Shown here: positions 25,022 to 35,490 of the stretch, one piece after another | Layout: each line of letters begins with the position of its first letter | Numbering within the stretch: position 1 is the stretch's first letter | Source: a bacterium | Lineage (GTDB): Bacteria; Acidobacteriota; HRBIN11; JAKEFK01 | Direction of reading: 5' to 3' | Assembly: GCA_022616075.1 (NCBI GenBank) | Contig: JAKEFK010000266.1 | Location: 1-53,523, forward strand | Length of the DNA stretch: 53,523 nt | Position numbers and translations under genes: made by a program | The notes under the pieces: model-generated | The model's input: only the letters and a program-made list of their open reading frames with translations | Databases searched by the model: none | Told to the model about the DNA's origin: nothing

Positions 25022-26308
25022 ATGAAACAGAACTTCGATGCAATTGTTATTGGAGGCGGTCTGGCCGGATTGACGGCTGCAACATTTCTTGCACGCGGCG
25101 GTAAATCTATAATTCTATTTGAGAAATCTACACGCGCAGGCGGGCGCGCAGTAACGGAGAATGAAGCTGGATTTCAGATGAATCTCGGGCCACACGCGCT
25201 CTACCGGAGTGGAGAAGGATTCAAGATCTTGAGTGAACTCGGCATCAAGTTCACTGGTAAATCGCCCTCAGCTAAAAGAAGTCACGTTTTCTACAAGAAT
25301 AAACTCACGAAACTTCCGTACGAGCCCTTCTCACTAACCGGGTCTAATCTCTTTGATTCCTGGCGATGCAAATTCGAACTCATCCGGTTCTTCAAGAATG
25401 TGGAGAAGACTCAAACGGCGGAGCTGCAAAATCAAAATCTAAAACACTGGCTCGATCAGACATTTCAACACCAGGAAGTTCGAGACTTTGTGACCATGTT
25501 ATTGCGCATTGCGACATACACCAACGACGCCGAGAATCTGAGCGCTGGCGCAGCGTTATCGCAATTGCAGATGGTACTTGCCAAGGGCGTCCTGTATTTG
25601 GATCACGGGTGGCAAGTTCTGGTGGATGGTTTGCGCGCAGCAGCGGAAGATGCCGGAGTTCAAATATTGACGCAGAGACCGGTAGAGAGAATCGATCGGG
25701 AATCATCTGTGCGTGGCGTCGACCTGGCAAACGGTGAGTCTTATCTTGCGAATAACGTCATTCTGGCGACTAGCGCCACCGAAGCAGCAAGATTGTTGGG
25801 ACTTCCTCAGCTGGATTTGATGCCGGTGAAAATGGCTGCTCTGACTGTCGGACTCAATAGGCTTCCCTTCCCAAAACTTCTCGCTGCATTCGGCATGGAT
25901 TCACCTTGGTACCTGTCCGTACATTCCGCGTGGGCCAAACTCACAATGGAAAAAGGCGCGGCATTGATCCACGCTGGAAAATACTTAGTGCCCGGAAAGG
26001 AATCGCATGCTGAATCAGATCGCTTGGAGCTGGAACAATTTCTAGACATTTGCCAACCGGGATGGAAGAACGAGCTAGTCGCTTACAGTTATCTTCCAAA
26101 AATGACAGTTGCAACCGCAGAAGTGACGGCCGCTGCAAACGGATTTCAGGGAAGGCCGGCTGTAGAAGTGAAGGAAGTGGCCGGTTTGTATCTATGTGGA
26201 GATTGGGTAGGGGATCGCGGGATGCTGTGCGATGCAAGTTTTGCAAGCGCGAAAAAGGCTGCGGAAATCATACTCAACAAGCAAGACAAAGCGCAAAAAG
26301 TGGCCTAG
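25022..26308 (+). CDS. FAD-dependent amine oxidase/phytoene desaturase-like oxidoreductase
   Basis: A 428-residue flavoprotein. It opens with the dinucleotide-binding motif VIGGGLAGLTAATFLARGGKSIILFEK, followed by the GGRA motif of the amine oxidase/desaturase superfamily (GGRAVTENEAGFQMNLGPHALY). The C-terminal FAD contact GLYLCGDWVGDRGMLCDAS closes the fold. No carotenoid or porphyrin genes are near, so the substrate is unknown. An ECF41-type sigma factor gene begins right after its stop, and such factors are commonly beside oxidoreductase genes they control. Confidence 0.85.
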   Translation: MKQNFDAIVIGGGLAGLTAATFLARGGKSIILFEKSTRAGGRAVTENEAGFQMNLGPHALYRSGEGFKILSELGIKFTGKSPSAKRSHVFYKNKLTKLPYEPFSLTGSNLFDSWRCKFELIRFFKNVEKTQTAELQNQNLKHWLDQTFQHQEVRDFVTMLLRIATYTNDAENLSAGAALSQLQMVLAKGVLYLDHGWQVLVDGLRAAAEDAGVQILTQRPVERIDRESSVRGVDLANGESYLANNVILATSATEAARLLGLPQLDLMPVKMAALTVGLNRLPFPKLLAAFGMDSPWYLSVHSAWAKLTMEKGAALIHAGKYLVPGKESHAESDRLELEQFLDICQPGWKNELVAYSYLPKMTVATAEVTAAANGFQGRPAVEVKEVAGLYLCGDWVGDRGMLCDASFASAKKAAEIILNKQDKAQKVA

Positions 26309-27181
26309 ATGTTAGAGGATCGCCTTCAAATCTTTGAGCAATACCGGGCGATGCTTTTTTCCATGGCTTACCGCATGCTGGGAACGATCTCCGACGCGGA
26401 AGACATGGTGCAGGAAACTTTTCTGCGTTGGCATAAACCTTCGGAGGTGGATGTGCACGCTCCAAAGTCCTATCTGGCTACAACTCTCACGCGTCTCTGC
26501 CTGGATCACCTTCAATCCGCCCGGGTAAAACGCGAACAATATGTCGGGCCATGGCTGCCCGAACCGGTTTTCACTCAACCGGATCTCGATTCAAGATTCG
26601 CAGAAAGTCTTGCAATGGGATTTCTATTACTGATGGAATCTCTCTCTCCGGCTGAGCGTGCCGTATTTCTTCTGCGGGAAGTTTTCGAATTCGAATTTTC
26701 GGAGATTGCAGAAATCATTATGAAAAACGAACAGAATTGCAGACAGCTCGTCCGGCGCGCTCGAAAACAAATTTCTGAGCGCAGGCCCCGATTTGAAACG
26801 TCTCGCGCAGACAGAGACCGCTTGCTGAATGAGTTCGTCCATGCTTCCTCCAGCGGAGATCTGCAAGGATTGCTCAGGTTACTCAAAGAGGATGCGACTC
26901 TCATCTCTGATGGCGGCGGAAAAGTTGCCGCAGCTTTGAATCCCATCCTTGGAGCCGACAGGGTGTCCCGCTTTATTCTGGGAGTGATGCCGAAACTTCC
27001 GGCCGGTCTGACAATGTCCTATGTAGAAGTGAACGGTGTTCCGGGAATTGCGTTTTATATCGGCAACCAGCCTCACAGTGTGATCGTTCCCGAAGTGGCC
27101 GGCAATACCATCCAATCTATCTACATTATTAGTAATCCCGACAAACTCAAAGGTTTACTGTCCCGCCCGGTGATAAGTTAA
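26309..27181 (+). CDS. ECF41-type sigma factor with C-terminal SnoaL-like domain
   Basis: A 290-residue sigma factor. Sigma region 2 lies at about 10-75 (MLGTISDAEDMVQETFLRW) and region 4 at about 115-165 (LSPAERAVFLLREVFEFEFSEIAEI). An extra C-terminal SnoaL-like domain spans about 170-290. The ECF41 hallmarks WLPEP (residues 82-86) and DGGGK (about 201-205) are both present. In studied members the extension controls sigma activity in place of an anti-sigma factor. It follows the FAD gene without a gap; its 3' end overlaps a convergent gene by 27 bases. Confidence 0.92.
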   Translation: MLEDRLQIFEQYRAMLFSMAYRMLGTISDAEDMVQETFLRWHKPSEVDVHAPKSYLATTLTRLCLDHLQSARVKREQYVGPWLPEPVFTQPDLDSRFAESLAMGFLLLMESLSPAERAVFLLREVFEFEFSEIAEIIMKNEQNCRQLVRRARKQISERRPRFETSRADRDRLLNEFVHASSSGDLQGLLRLLKEDATLISDGGGKVAAALNPILGADRVSRFILGVMPKLPAGLTMSYVEVNGVPGIAFYIGNQPHSVIVPEVAGNTIQSIYIISNPDKLKGLLSRPVIS

Positions 27182-27829
27182 GCCCGGCTGCGGCCATGAA
27201 ATAATCAGACCACGCCCGACTCCCGCCGCGACCTTCTCACCGTAAAGGAGGTCCACCAGATACATGGCAACATCATAACTGCGCGCGCCCCCCTGTGACG
27301 TCAAATACTTTCCATCGTGAACAAAACTATAGTTTTCCAGAGTATTTATTTTGGGAAACTGCTTTCTGAACGCGTCAATATCCGACGGAAAGGTTGTCGC
27401 CTTCTTACCATCCAGCAAACCCGTATTGGCAAGAATGAAAGCGCCATCACACAGCGTCACGACGTACCTGGCCTTGTCCGCTGTCTTCTTTACCCAGTTC
27501 CGCACCGCCTGATTCTGCAGATCGGCATCCATGTTGTGTTCGGCGCTGGGAATCACAAGGACATCAATCGCCGGTGCGTCTGCGAAAGTGTATTCGATTC
27601 CAAGGTGCAATCCTTCGAATGTCCGGATCGCCTTCTGATTCTCGGAAACAGTAAACACGCGCATCCCCGGTTTTGTGTGAAACACAGTGTGATGAAATAT
27701 GTCGTATGGAGCCATCAGCTCGCTGTTGTATACGGACGGTAGAACCAGAAATCCGACGTTCAGCGGAGCATCAGCGCCAAATGCGCTCGCGCAAAAGAAA
27801 ATGGCCAATGAAAGAAATACAGTTTTCAT
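27155..27829 (-). CDS. Secreted DJ-1/PfpI family protein
   Basis: A 224-residue protein with a clear signal peptide (residues 1-19, ending SAFGA) and a DJ-1/PfpI (class I glutamine amidotransferase-like) domain. The nucleophile-elbow cysteine is Cys127 in VVTLCDGAFILANTGLLDG. It resembles the domain found fused to AraC-type regulators, but no DNA-binding part is present and export argues against regulation. The enzymatic activity is unknown. It converges on the ECF gene with a 27-base overlap. Confidence 0.85.
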   Translation of the reverse strand: MKTVFLSLAIFFCASAFGADAPLNVGFLVLPSVYNSELMAPYDIFHHTVFHTKPGMRVFTVSENQKAIRTFEGLHLGIEYTFADAPAIDVLVIPSAEHNMDADLQNQAVRNWVKKTADKARYVVTLCDGAFILANTGLLDGKKATTFPSDIDAFRKQFPKINTLENYSFVHDGKYLTSQGGARSYDVAMYLVDLLYGEKVAAGVGRGLIISWPQPGLTYHRAGQ

Positions 27830-27875
27830 AGACCCATTCTCTCATATTCCCATTTTACTCACATATGAGCACAAA

Positions 27876-27894
27876 ATGAGTATGCTATACTCAT
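27876..27894. promoter_or_regulatory. Palindromic operator/promoter of the toxin-antitoxin pair
   Basis: ATGAGTAT and ATACTCAT form 8-bp arms around a 3-bp centre, ending 3 bp before the antitoxin start codon. A -10-like TATACT lies inside it. Ribbon-helix-helix antitoxins usually bind such palindromes to repress their own operon, so autoregulation is expected. The short distance suggests a near-leaderless message. Confidence 0.55.
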
Positions 27895-27897
27895 TTC

Positions 27898-28212
27898 ATG
27901 AGTAAGCGGTTGCAAGTCGTACTCTCGGACGCGGAGTACGTTCGAGTACAGAGGATGGCAAAGCGCCGAAAGCAGACGCTAGGGAGATTCGTACGGGAGC
28001 TATTACAGGATGCGGTTCCTCAAAGAAGCGCGGACGACGCGTCCGAGAAACTGAAAGTCATTGAAAGGGCCGCCAAATATTCCTTCCCGATCGCCGATCT
28101 GGACATTCTGCTGGCCGAAATCGAATCCGGTTATGGAGAGACTTCCGATGGTACTGATCGATTCCAACATTCCGATGTACCTGATCGGAAAAGAACATCC
28201 ACTAAAAATTAG
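27898..28212 (+). CDS. Ribbon-helix-helix antitoxin (VapB-like)
   Basis: A 104-residue protein. The N-terminal ribbon-helix-helix DNA-binding segment (about 1-45) reads KRLQVVLSDAEYVRVQRMAK with GRFVRELLQDAV. The toxin-neutralising part would be about 60-80 (YSFPIADLDILLAEIESGYG). The last 20 or so residues are read through the start of the toxin gene in another frame (65-base overlap) and may be dispensable. It pairs with the PIN toxin downstream. Confidence 0.85.
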   Translation: MSKRLQVVLSDAEYVRVQRMAKRRKQTLGRFVRELLQDAVPQRSADDASEKLKVIERAAKYSFPIADLDILLAEIESGYGETSDGTDRFQHSDVPDRKRTSTKN

Positions 28213-28543
28213 AGCGATTCGTCTCTGTCATGAACTGATCTTGCAGGAGGAACGCCTTGTTACCGACACCGAAGTTTTGCAAGAAATTCTTCACCGGTAC
28301 ACCGCGATTAAAAGGCGGGATGCAATACAGCCTTGTTTCGATGCTTTGCTCGGTATTGTGGATCGGGTGCTACCGGTTGATCTATCCGATGTGCAGAAAG
28401 CAAAAGAGCTTCTCCTCGGTTACAAGAAATTGTCAGCGCGGGACGCTCTTCATGCTTCCATCATGCAAAAACATGAAATTGTTCAGATTCTAACGTTCGA
28501 TATCGGTTTCGATCTGCTGCCGGGGCTCACCAGAATCCACTGA
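28148..28543 (+). CDS. PIN-domain toxin (VapC-like ribonuclease)
   Basis: A 131-residue PIN domain. Acidic residues in the expected order are Asp5 (VLIDSNIP), Glu in TDTEVLQEIL, Asp in LSARDALHASIM and Asp in LTFDIGFDLLPG. These coordinate metal for RNA cleavage in VapC toxins. The start is the ATG of MVLIDSN. It overlaps the antitoxin gene, so expression is coupled. The RNA target cannot be predicted. Confidence 0.88.
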   Translation: MVLIDSNIPMYLIGKEHPLKIRAIRLCHELILQEERLVTDTEVLQEILHRYTAIKRRDAIQPCFDALLGIVDRVLPVDLSDVQKAKELLLGYKKLSARDALHASIMQKHEIVQILTFDIGFDLLPGLTRIH

Positions 28544-28614
28544 CCGCTGTCATTCACCGTAAAGCTGTAATAGGATATGTTTCTATGAATCTAGCTCGCT
28601 AATGGGGGTTCACC

Positions 28615-29202
28615 ATGCAAAGGTCCCTTGTTATTGCTCTGCTTGTTTCGCTCGCTGTTTGGTTCCTTACTTTTGATCTTTTCTTTCCCCACAGCAGACT
28701 GATCATCTCGCTTGTGTTGGCTATTGTTGCCGGGATTGTTGCCTTTCTTATTTTACGGGCAGTGACACCACCTGGCCTTGCCGGCATTTCGCTGCTGTCG
28801 CTACAGTTGATAGTGCCGATAGTTTTTGCAGGAGTCTTTTTGTTTGCCGTTTCGTGGCTGCTGGCAGCACCATCGCATTGTAAAAACATTGAGAATGTGA
28901 CGATTTCGTGTGATCCGGCATCGGTTGACAAGAATGAAATATGCGTCAAAAAAGGAGGTACCATTACGTGGAATCTTCCTGCTGGCAAAAGGATTAAAAT
29001 TCATGAATTGAAAGAACAAGTTTTCTTCTTCAAATGGAAAGACGCGGACCCGATCCCGTTTGACCAACCTGAATACGAAAGTGAAACGAGCATTGTCGCC
29101 ACCGTAGGGGACTATGGTGGGTATTACAAGTATTCAGTGTCTTGTTTAGGTGGACCACCGGATAAAAAAGATCCTATGGTTGAGGTCCCGCCGAGGAAGT
29201 AA
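28615..29202 (+). CDS. Unrecognised membrane protein with a C-terminal extracytoplasmic domain
   Basis: A 195-residue protein with three hydrophobic segments (about 4-24, 29-48, 58-82). An extracytoplasmic domain of about 110 residues carries three cysteines in its first part (HCKNIENVTISC, EICVKKGG) and one near the end (YSVSCLGG). The stretch GGTITWNLPAG followed by GDYGGYYKYSVSC recalls a cupredoxin-like beta-sandwich, but copper ligands are not evident. I assign no function. GGGGG upstream of the ATG is a plausible ribosome site. The 3' end overlaps the convergent kinase gene by 29 bases. Confidence 0.7.
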   Translation: MQRSLVIALLVSLAVWFLTFDLFFPHSRLIISLVLAIVAGIVAFLILRAVTPPGLAGISLLSLQLIVPIVFAGVFLFAVSWLLAAPSHCKNIENVTISCDPASVDKNEICVKKGGTITWNLPAGKRIKIHELKEQVFFFKWKDADPIPFDQPEYESETSIVATVGDYGGYYKYSVSCLGGPPDKKDPMVEVPPRK

Positions 29203-31768
29203 GTTGCTGAACGCGCGACAGAGCTTGTTTAACATCCGGTAGTCGTCTGACCGGCTCTAAATCAGGGTCAAACTGGATCATGGATAGATTATCTCTGGCG
29301 ATAGAAGCCAGCACAATCTGTTTTGCCCAATTGTAATCACCACAACGGCTGACTGTAATTGCCGCATAAGCAGTTAATTCAGGACTGTCCGCGTGCCGAG
29401 ATAAAACCTCGCGCGTCTGATCGAACGCCTCTTTGCATTGTCCTACTCCTGCCAGAGCCATTCCTAACCCAGCCCGGCTGTCATCATCTAAACGATTCAG
29501 TTTTAAAGCTTCCCGAAATGCACTGATGGCTTTGAGATACATTGCGTTCGCCTGATCCAATTGCTTCAATTGTCGTAGTGCATCACCTACATTGTTCTGG
29601 TACACCGGCCGGTCCGGCATTTCGTTTAGAAGTGTCTGCCAGTTTCTTAAGGCGAGATCATATTGACCTCGATAGTAGTGAATCAATCCCAGATTGTTAT
29701 ATGCATATCTATTAGGAGAGCGCTCTAACGACCTGCGGAAAGAGATTTCTGCGTCTTCAAGATTTCCAAGATTGTAATGGACAAGCCCTAACATGACCAA
29801 AGGAGCAAATCCTTCCGCATGGAGTTCAATTGCCCTTTCGAGATGCAATTTAGCGGATTTGAGATCGCCGCCAAGCTGTGATTCGAACCTACCTAATTCA
29901 TAATGATTTACCCAGTAGTTGGGACGCAGATCAATTGAACGTTGATACATTTCCCGTGCTTCTCTATTCCGTCCGAGTGAAGAATACACGGTGGCTAGAT
30001 TCTTACACGCTGAATCATCTCCGGGGGCAAGAGATAGTGCTCTGGCAAAGGCGTTCTTTGCCTCTGCTGAGTTTCCGCTTTCTAACTGTACTATTCCATG
30101 AGCAAGCAAAGCCTCAGGCAAATCCGAATCTAATGCAAGAGCGCGTTTCGCTTCTTCGCTGGATGATGAAAGTAACGAAGGGTGGTGCAAAAGATGAAAT
30201 TGCCTTACAAGAGCCATAGCAAGGCGAGCATGAGCAGCCGCAAAATCAGGATCGATTTGAAGAGCTTCGCGATACAATCTGATGGCCTCTTCCTGATTAC
30301 CTTCCACGTCCCAGCCTTCCTCGTGATTTCTCGCGTCGAGATACGTTTTGTAGGCATCCATGCTGGGCGTACGCACCTGCTCTATATCCTTGGGGGGAGC
30401 TGTATTAACTTCAATGGCGCTTAAAATGCTCTTTTTGATGAGATCCAGGGTTGCTACCGGCGATCCGATAAGTTTTTGATTCAAGATTCGCGAACCATCA
30501 GCGGAGTAAACCTCCGTTGTGACTTGTGTGTTCTCGCCTTGCACAGTGACGTTTCCTTTAATGATCCAACGAACGCCGAGATCCCCCGCGATCTCTTTAA
30601 TGGGAGTCGATTCTTTAATCTCGCGCACGTTTGCATAAGGAGCGATTGCAAGACCCGGCACGGTTTGCAAACCGGCAATCAAACCATCAGTGACAAGGAT
30701 CCCAAGATAATTCCGTGAGGGATCGTTTCCTGTATAACGAAAAAGGAGGACTGCAAGAGAATGCTGTTCCTTCTTTGCAACCGCCGGTTGCGAGATTGAT
30801 GGCTTAACCTCATTACGCGGGAAATAGATCCATCCGATTGCTACAGCAATCAAAATCGCCGCAGCAGTCGCTGCGTAGCCCCAGGCCTTCTTGCGATCGA
30901 ACGCCTTTCCCTCGCCGGTTTCTGCTTTGATCCGTTTTAGATCTGCCCAGACTTCATGCACGGACTGATAGCGCATTTCCGGATCTTTTTCGAGCATTTT
31001 GTTCAGCACGCGCACGAGCTCCACCGGAACATCATCATTAAAGCGCGTCACGGGAGTGGGCGCCTTGTGTAAAATCGAATCGACCACTTCGGTTGTGGAG
31101 CTTCCGGTGAAGGGTAACCGTCCAGTGAGCATTTGATACAGAACAACTCCAAAAGAAAAAATGTCACTACGATGATCGATCTTTTTCCCCAGGGCCTGTT
31201 CGGGTGACATGAATGCAGGCGTGCCGCGTACATCTCCCGTTTGACTCAAGTAAGGTTCAGTTGCCTGTTCGCTCCATTGCTCCGAGTCACGCATTTGTTT
31301 TGCAAGACCGAAATCAAGAATCTTCACGCGATCCCGGTCGGATAACAGGATGTTCACGCTCTTGATATCGCGATGAATAATATTTTTTTTGCGAGCTTCA
31401 TCCAGCGCGTCAGCGATCTGAATCGCTACATCCAGAATCTCCGGCAATTCCATTCGTGACTGTTTGATGCGTTCGTTCAGGGTTATTCCTTCAACATACT
31501 CCATGCAGATGTACGTCTGTCCGTCCAATTCTCCCGTTTCATGGATGGTGCAAATGTTGGGATGGTTCAACGCCGCAGCGAACCCTGCTTCCCTGCGAAA
31601 GCGTCGCATCAAGTCGGAGCCAGGTAAGATCTCGGAAGGGAGAACTTTGATTGCCACGCGGCGGTTCAAACGTGTGTCTCTGGCAAGATAAACCTCGCCC
31701 ATTCCTCCCCGACCGAGAAGTTTTTCAATTTCGTAAGGACCCAGGTGCTGACCAGGTTGCAGGCTCAT
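29174..31768 (-). CDS. Ser/Thr protein kinase with TPR sensor region
   Basis: An 864-residue Hanks-type kinase. The N-terminal kinase domain (about 11-280) has GRGGMGEVY, the ATP lysine Lys41 in VAIKVLP, catalytic IIHRDIKSVN and ILDFGLAK. One membrane segment lies at about 295-317. A periplasmic-side region (about 330-460) resembles the CadC/adenylate-cyclase-associated LLFRYTGNDPSRNYLGILVTDGL module. A long TPR array (about 480-850) follows. This layout is frequent in Acidobacteriota. A -10-like TATAAT lies 38 bp upstream of the start on this strand, but no -35 is visible. Confidence 0.93.
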   Translation of the reverse strand: MSLQPGQHLGPYEIEKLLGRGGMGEVYLARDTRLNRRVAIKVLPSEILPGSDLMRRFRREAGFAAALNHPNICTIHETGELDGQTYICMEYVEGITLNERIKQSRMELPEILDVAIQIADALDEARKKNIIHRDIKSVNILLSDRDRVKILDFGLAKQMRDSEQWSEQATEPYLSQTGDVRGTPAFMSPEQALGKKIDHRSDIFSFGVVLYQMLTGRLPFTGSSTTEVVDSILHKAPTPVTRFNDDVPVELVRVLNKMLEKDPEMRYQSVHEVWADLKRIKAETGEGKAFDRKKAWGYAATAAAILIAVAIGWIYFPRNEVKPSISQPAVAKKEQHSLAVLLFRYTGNDPSRNYLGILVTDGLIAGLQTVPGLAIAPYANVREIKESTPIKEIAGDLGVRWIIKGNVTVQGENTQVTTEVYSADGSRILNQKLIGSPVATLDLIKKSILSAIEVNTAPPKDIEQVRTPSMDAYKTYLDARNHEEGWDVEGNQEEAIRLYREALQIDPDFAAAHARLAMALVRQFHLLHHPSLLSSSSEEAKRALALDSDLPEALLAHGIVQLESGNSAEAKNAFARALSLAPGDDSACKNLATVYSSLGRNREAREMYQRSIDLRPNYWVNHYELGRFESQLGGDLKSAKLHLERAIELHAEGFAPLVMLGLVHYNLGNLEDAEISFRRSLERSPNRYAYNNLGLIHYYRGQYDLALRNWQTLLNEMPDRPVYQNNVGDALRQLKQLDQANAMYLKAISAFREALKLNRLDDDSRAGLGMALAGVGQCKEAFDQTREVLSRHADSPELTAYAAITVSRCGDYNWAKQIVLASIARDNLSMIQFDPDLEPVRRLPDVKQALSRVQQLTSSAGPQP

Positions 31769-31835
31769 GTCGTACGTCAGCGCGAAGCAGTAATCACGTC
31801 AGTGGATTATATCATTGCTGCTGAGGTAAAAAGGA

Positions 31836-31862
31836 AAAGGGCGGCGAGTAAAGCCGCCCTTT
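31836..31862 (-). terminator. Rho-independent terminator after the subtilase gene
   Basis: AAAGGGCGGC and GCCGCCCTTT form a perfect 10-bp stem around a 7-base loop. On the - strand it is followed by CCTTTTT. It lies 19 bp beyond the subtilase stop and upstream of the kinase gene. Confidence 0.8.
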
Positions 31863-31880
31863 ACTTGTATTGCTGAGATT

Positions 31881-33422
31881 CTAAGGACAGGAACTGCCTT
31901 GAACCTGCATACTCGCGCTTGTAATCCTTGCATTGCGACCGTTGTTTCCGCAACCAGTTGCTTCGGTTAGCTCCAATGTATAGGTTCCCGGACCGGCTGA
32001 TTGATAAAGACTCAACACTGATTCAGTACCATCATTGGCCTGGCTAAAAGGCTTCACAACTTGAGTCGATGAATCGGGAGCGCGCAAAACGATTTGTGCA
32101 CAGTCTGTAAGGTTGGTGTTACCGCTGAGACTCCAATTGAGCTGCGCACTGCTAGCCGAACCAATTGTGAAAGCGGGTGTAAGAGCAGAAGTCTTTGTAT
32201 TGTTCTTGGCGTTCAGTGAACTGGACAGGTTAGCGGTTTGAGAACATCCACCACCGCCTCCGATAAAGCCTGTGTAAAGCAAGAGATTGGGTGAACCGGT
32301 TCCCGGACTGGTTACAACTCCAGCTGTTGCATTACTCGTCAATGCGTTGGCGACAGCTGCAGGACTGGCTGTCGGATTCCCTTCCAGATACAAGGCCGCG
32401 GCACCCGCAACGTGCGGCGAAGCCATCGAAGTTCCACTGATCGTATTCGTTGCGGTATCGCTGGTGTTCCAAGCGGAAGTGATACTCGAACCGGGAGCAA
32501 AAATATCCAAACACGTTCCAAAGTTCGAGAATGAGGAACGCGCATCGCTGATCGTAGTGGCACCAGCCGTTATTGCGTTGGGCGTTCTTGCCGGTGAGAA
32601 ACCACAAGCATCCGCGTTGCTGTTTCCTGCTGCAATTGCATACGTAACGCCGGATGCTATGGAATTTGTCACAGCGGTATCCACGGCTGAATTTGCGCCA
32701 CCACCTAAACTCATGTTGGCTACGGCGGGATCCACAGCATTAGCAGTAACCCAGTCCACTCCGGCAATGACTTGCTCCCATGTGCCGGAGCCGCTGCAGT
32801 TTAGAACGCGTACCGGATGCAAGACAACTGATTTTGCAACTCCGTATGTGGTTCCACCAGTCGTCCCGGCCACGTGCGTGCCGTGGCCATGACAATCGTT
32901 GGTTCCATTTCCATCATTGATTGAAGTGAATCCATTTCCCATCCGACTGGAGAACTCGGTGTGTGTTGCACGAATCCCGGTATCAATAATGTAAGCGTGC
33001 ACACCTGCGCCTGTAGCGTTGTACACATAGGTGTTATTCAGCGGCAGATTCCGCTGATCGATACGGTCCAGTCCCCACGTGGCGGGCGATTGAGTGGCAA
33101 ATGTCCTGACCACACTATCTTCTTCCACAAATTTTACGCGAGTATCGGCGCTTAGCTGTCGCGCGCGTGCTTCCGGCATCCGGATAGAAAAACCCTTGAG
33201 GGCATGTTCGTAAAGGTTGCGGATCTTCCCGTTGTACCGGAACCCGAGGTCTTTTGCTGTCTGACGGACCCCAGATGGACCGGATAGGAATTTTTCATCC
33301 AACACAACGATGTATTGGCCCTTCACAGGATTCTTTTTTGCTGGAATGTATTTGCTCTGAGCAGCCGCGTACGCAGCCGTCAGAACAAAAACGAGAAAGA
33401 AAAAAACATAAGATTTTCTCAT
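31881..33422 (-). CDS. Secreted subtilisin-like serine protease (S8, proteinase K type)
   Basis: A 513-residue preproenzyme. It has a signal peptide (1-21), an I9-type inhibitory propeptide (about 35-110) and an S8 domain. The catalytic triad is Asp147 (AYIIDTGIR), His180 (HGHGTHVAGT) and Ser at about 331 (SGTSMASPHVAG). A GGGGGC linker leads to a C-terminal beta-rich domain (about 395-513), possibly involved in substrate binding or secretion. The start is the ATG preceded by GGAGGAGG; a GTG or TTG-type extension upstream adds only non-signal residues. A terminator follows and a promoter precedes it. Confidence 0.94.
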   Translation of the reverse strand: MRKSYVFFFLVFVLTAAYAAAQSKYIPAKKNPVKGQYIVVLDEKFLSGPSGVRQTAKDLGFRYNGKIRNLYEHALKGFSIRMPEARARQLSADTRVKFVEEDSVVRTFATQSPATWGLDRIDQRNLPLNNTYVYNATGAGVHAYIIDTGIRATHTEFSSRMGNGFTSINDGNGTNDCHGHGTHVAGTTGGTTYGVAKSVVLHPVRVLNCSGSGTWEQVIAGVDWVTANAVDPAVANMSLGGGANSAVDTAVTNSIASGVTYAIAAGNSNADACGFSPARTPNAITAGATTISDARSSFSNFGTCLDIFAPGSSITSAWNTSDTATNTISGTSMASPHVAGAAALYLEGNPTASPAAVANALTSNATAGVVTSPGTGSPNLLLYTGFIGGGGGCSQTANLSSSLNAKNNTKTSALTPAFTIGSASSAQLNWSLSGNTNLTDCAQIVLRAPDSSTQVVKPFSQANDGTESVLSLYQSAGPGTYTLELTEATGCGNNGRNARITSASMQVQGSSCP

Positions 33423-33567
33423 GAAGTTAACCTCCTCCAATCCTCAAAACAGGAAATCTACTTAGTGCGTGTGGGCTTGATACAATACGATAAACATTGA
33501 ATCGCAGAAAGCTTTGCGCTCTCAGGGAAAACGAATCATCCTGATTCTGTGCAACCCACTGCTGGAA

Positions 33568-33597
33568 TATATAGGAAAGTCTTCTGGCAAAAGTCAA
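33568..33597 (-). promoter_or_regulatory. Sigma-70-type promoter upstream of the subtilase gene
   Basis: On the - strand TTGACT (33592-33597) and TATATA (33568-33573) are separated by 18 bases. It lies about 145 bases upstream of the subtilase start codon and would give a long leader. Confidence 0.45.
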
Positions 33598-33604
33598 CCT
33601 GATA

Positions 33605-33632
33605 TAGCGACTTGAAATCGCTACTACAAACG
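33605..33632. repeat. TTTGTAGTAGCG-family palindrome after atpC
   Basis: A TAGCGA/TCGCTA stem with a 7-base loop and the trailing CTACTACAAACG, the inverted form of the element at 3574-3624. It lies 3 bp downstream of the end of the ATP synthase operon and could help to end its transcript. Confidence 0.65.
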
Positions 33633-33634
33633 AA

Positions 33635-34047
33635 CTAGGAACGCATTTCGGCGACTTGAATGCGGGTGGTAGCTTTTAACAGCGAAGCCATTGCTGCTTC
33701 AACATCGATTTGTTCTTTGGAATGGAGCAATTGTTCAGCTTTTTGTTTTGCTTCCTGCGCGCGCTGCACATCAATTTCTTCCGGACGTTCCACAGTTTCT
33801 GCAAGAACGATCACGCGATCACCGAGCACTTCCGCAAATCCGCCGCTCACAGCAAAGCTATGTTTTTTGCCCGCCTGATGATAACTGAGAACGCCCACAC
33901 CCAGAGTTGTCAGCAAAGGAAGATGCCCTGGCAAGACACCCAGATACCCTTCTGAACCGGGAATGGTTACTTCCTGCACCTCTTCTGAAAGAAGCAAACG
34001 TTCCGGTGTAACAATTTCCAGCCGGATACTTGTAGGGAGAGTTGCCA

Positions 34048-34048
<1 letters not shown>
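33635..34048 (-). CDS. atpC: ATP synthase epsilon subunit
   Basis: A 137-residue epsilon subunit of the F1 central stalk. The N-terminal beta-sandwich has IRLEIVTPERLLLSEEVQEVTIPGSEGYLGVLPGH split across the start, and a C-terminal helical pair (about 95-135) that can inhibit ATPase activity. The start overlaps the atpD stop (TAATG). It is the last gene of the operon. Confidence 0.96.

Positions 34049-35490
<1,442 letters not shown>

Noticed and set aside
32287-32892. 201-codon open frame on the + strand
   Set aside because: Antisense to the subtilase gene, which has a full catalytic triad and signal peptide; composition mirrors that gene.
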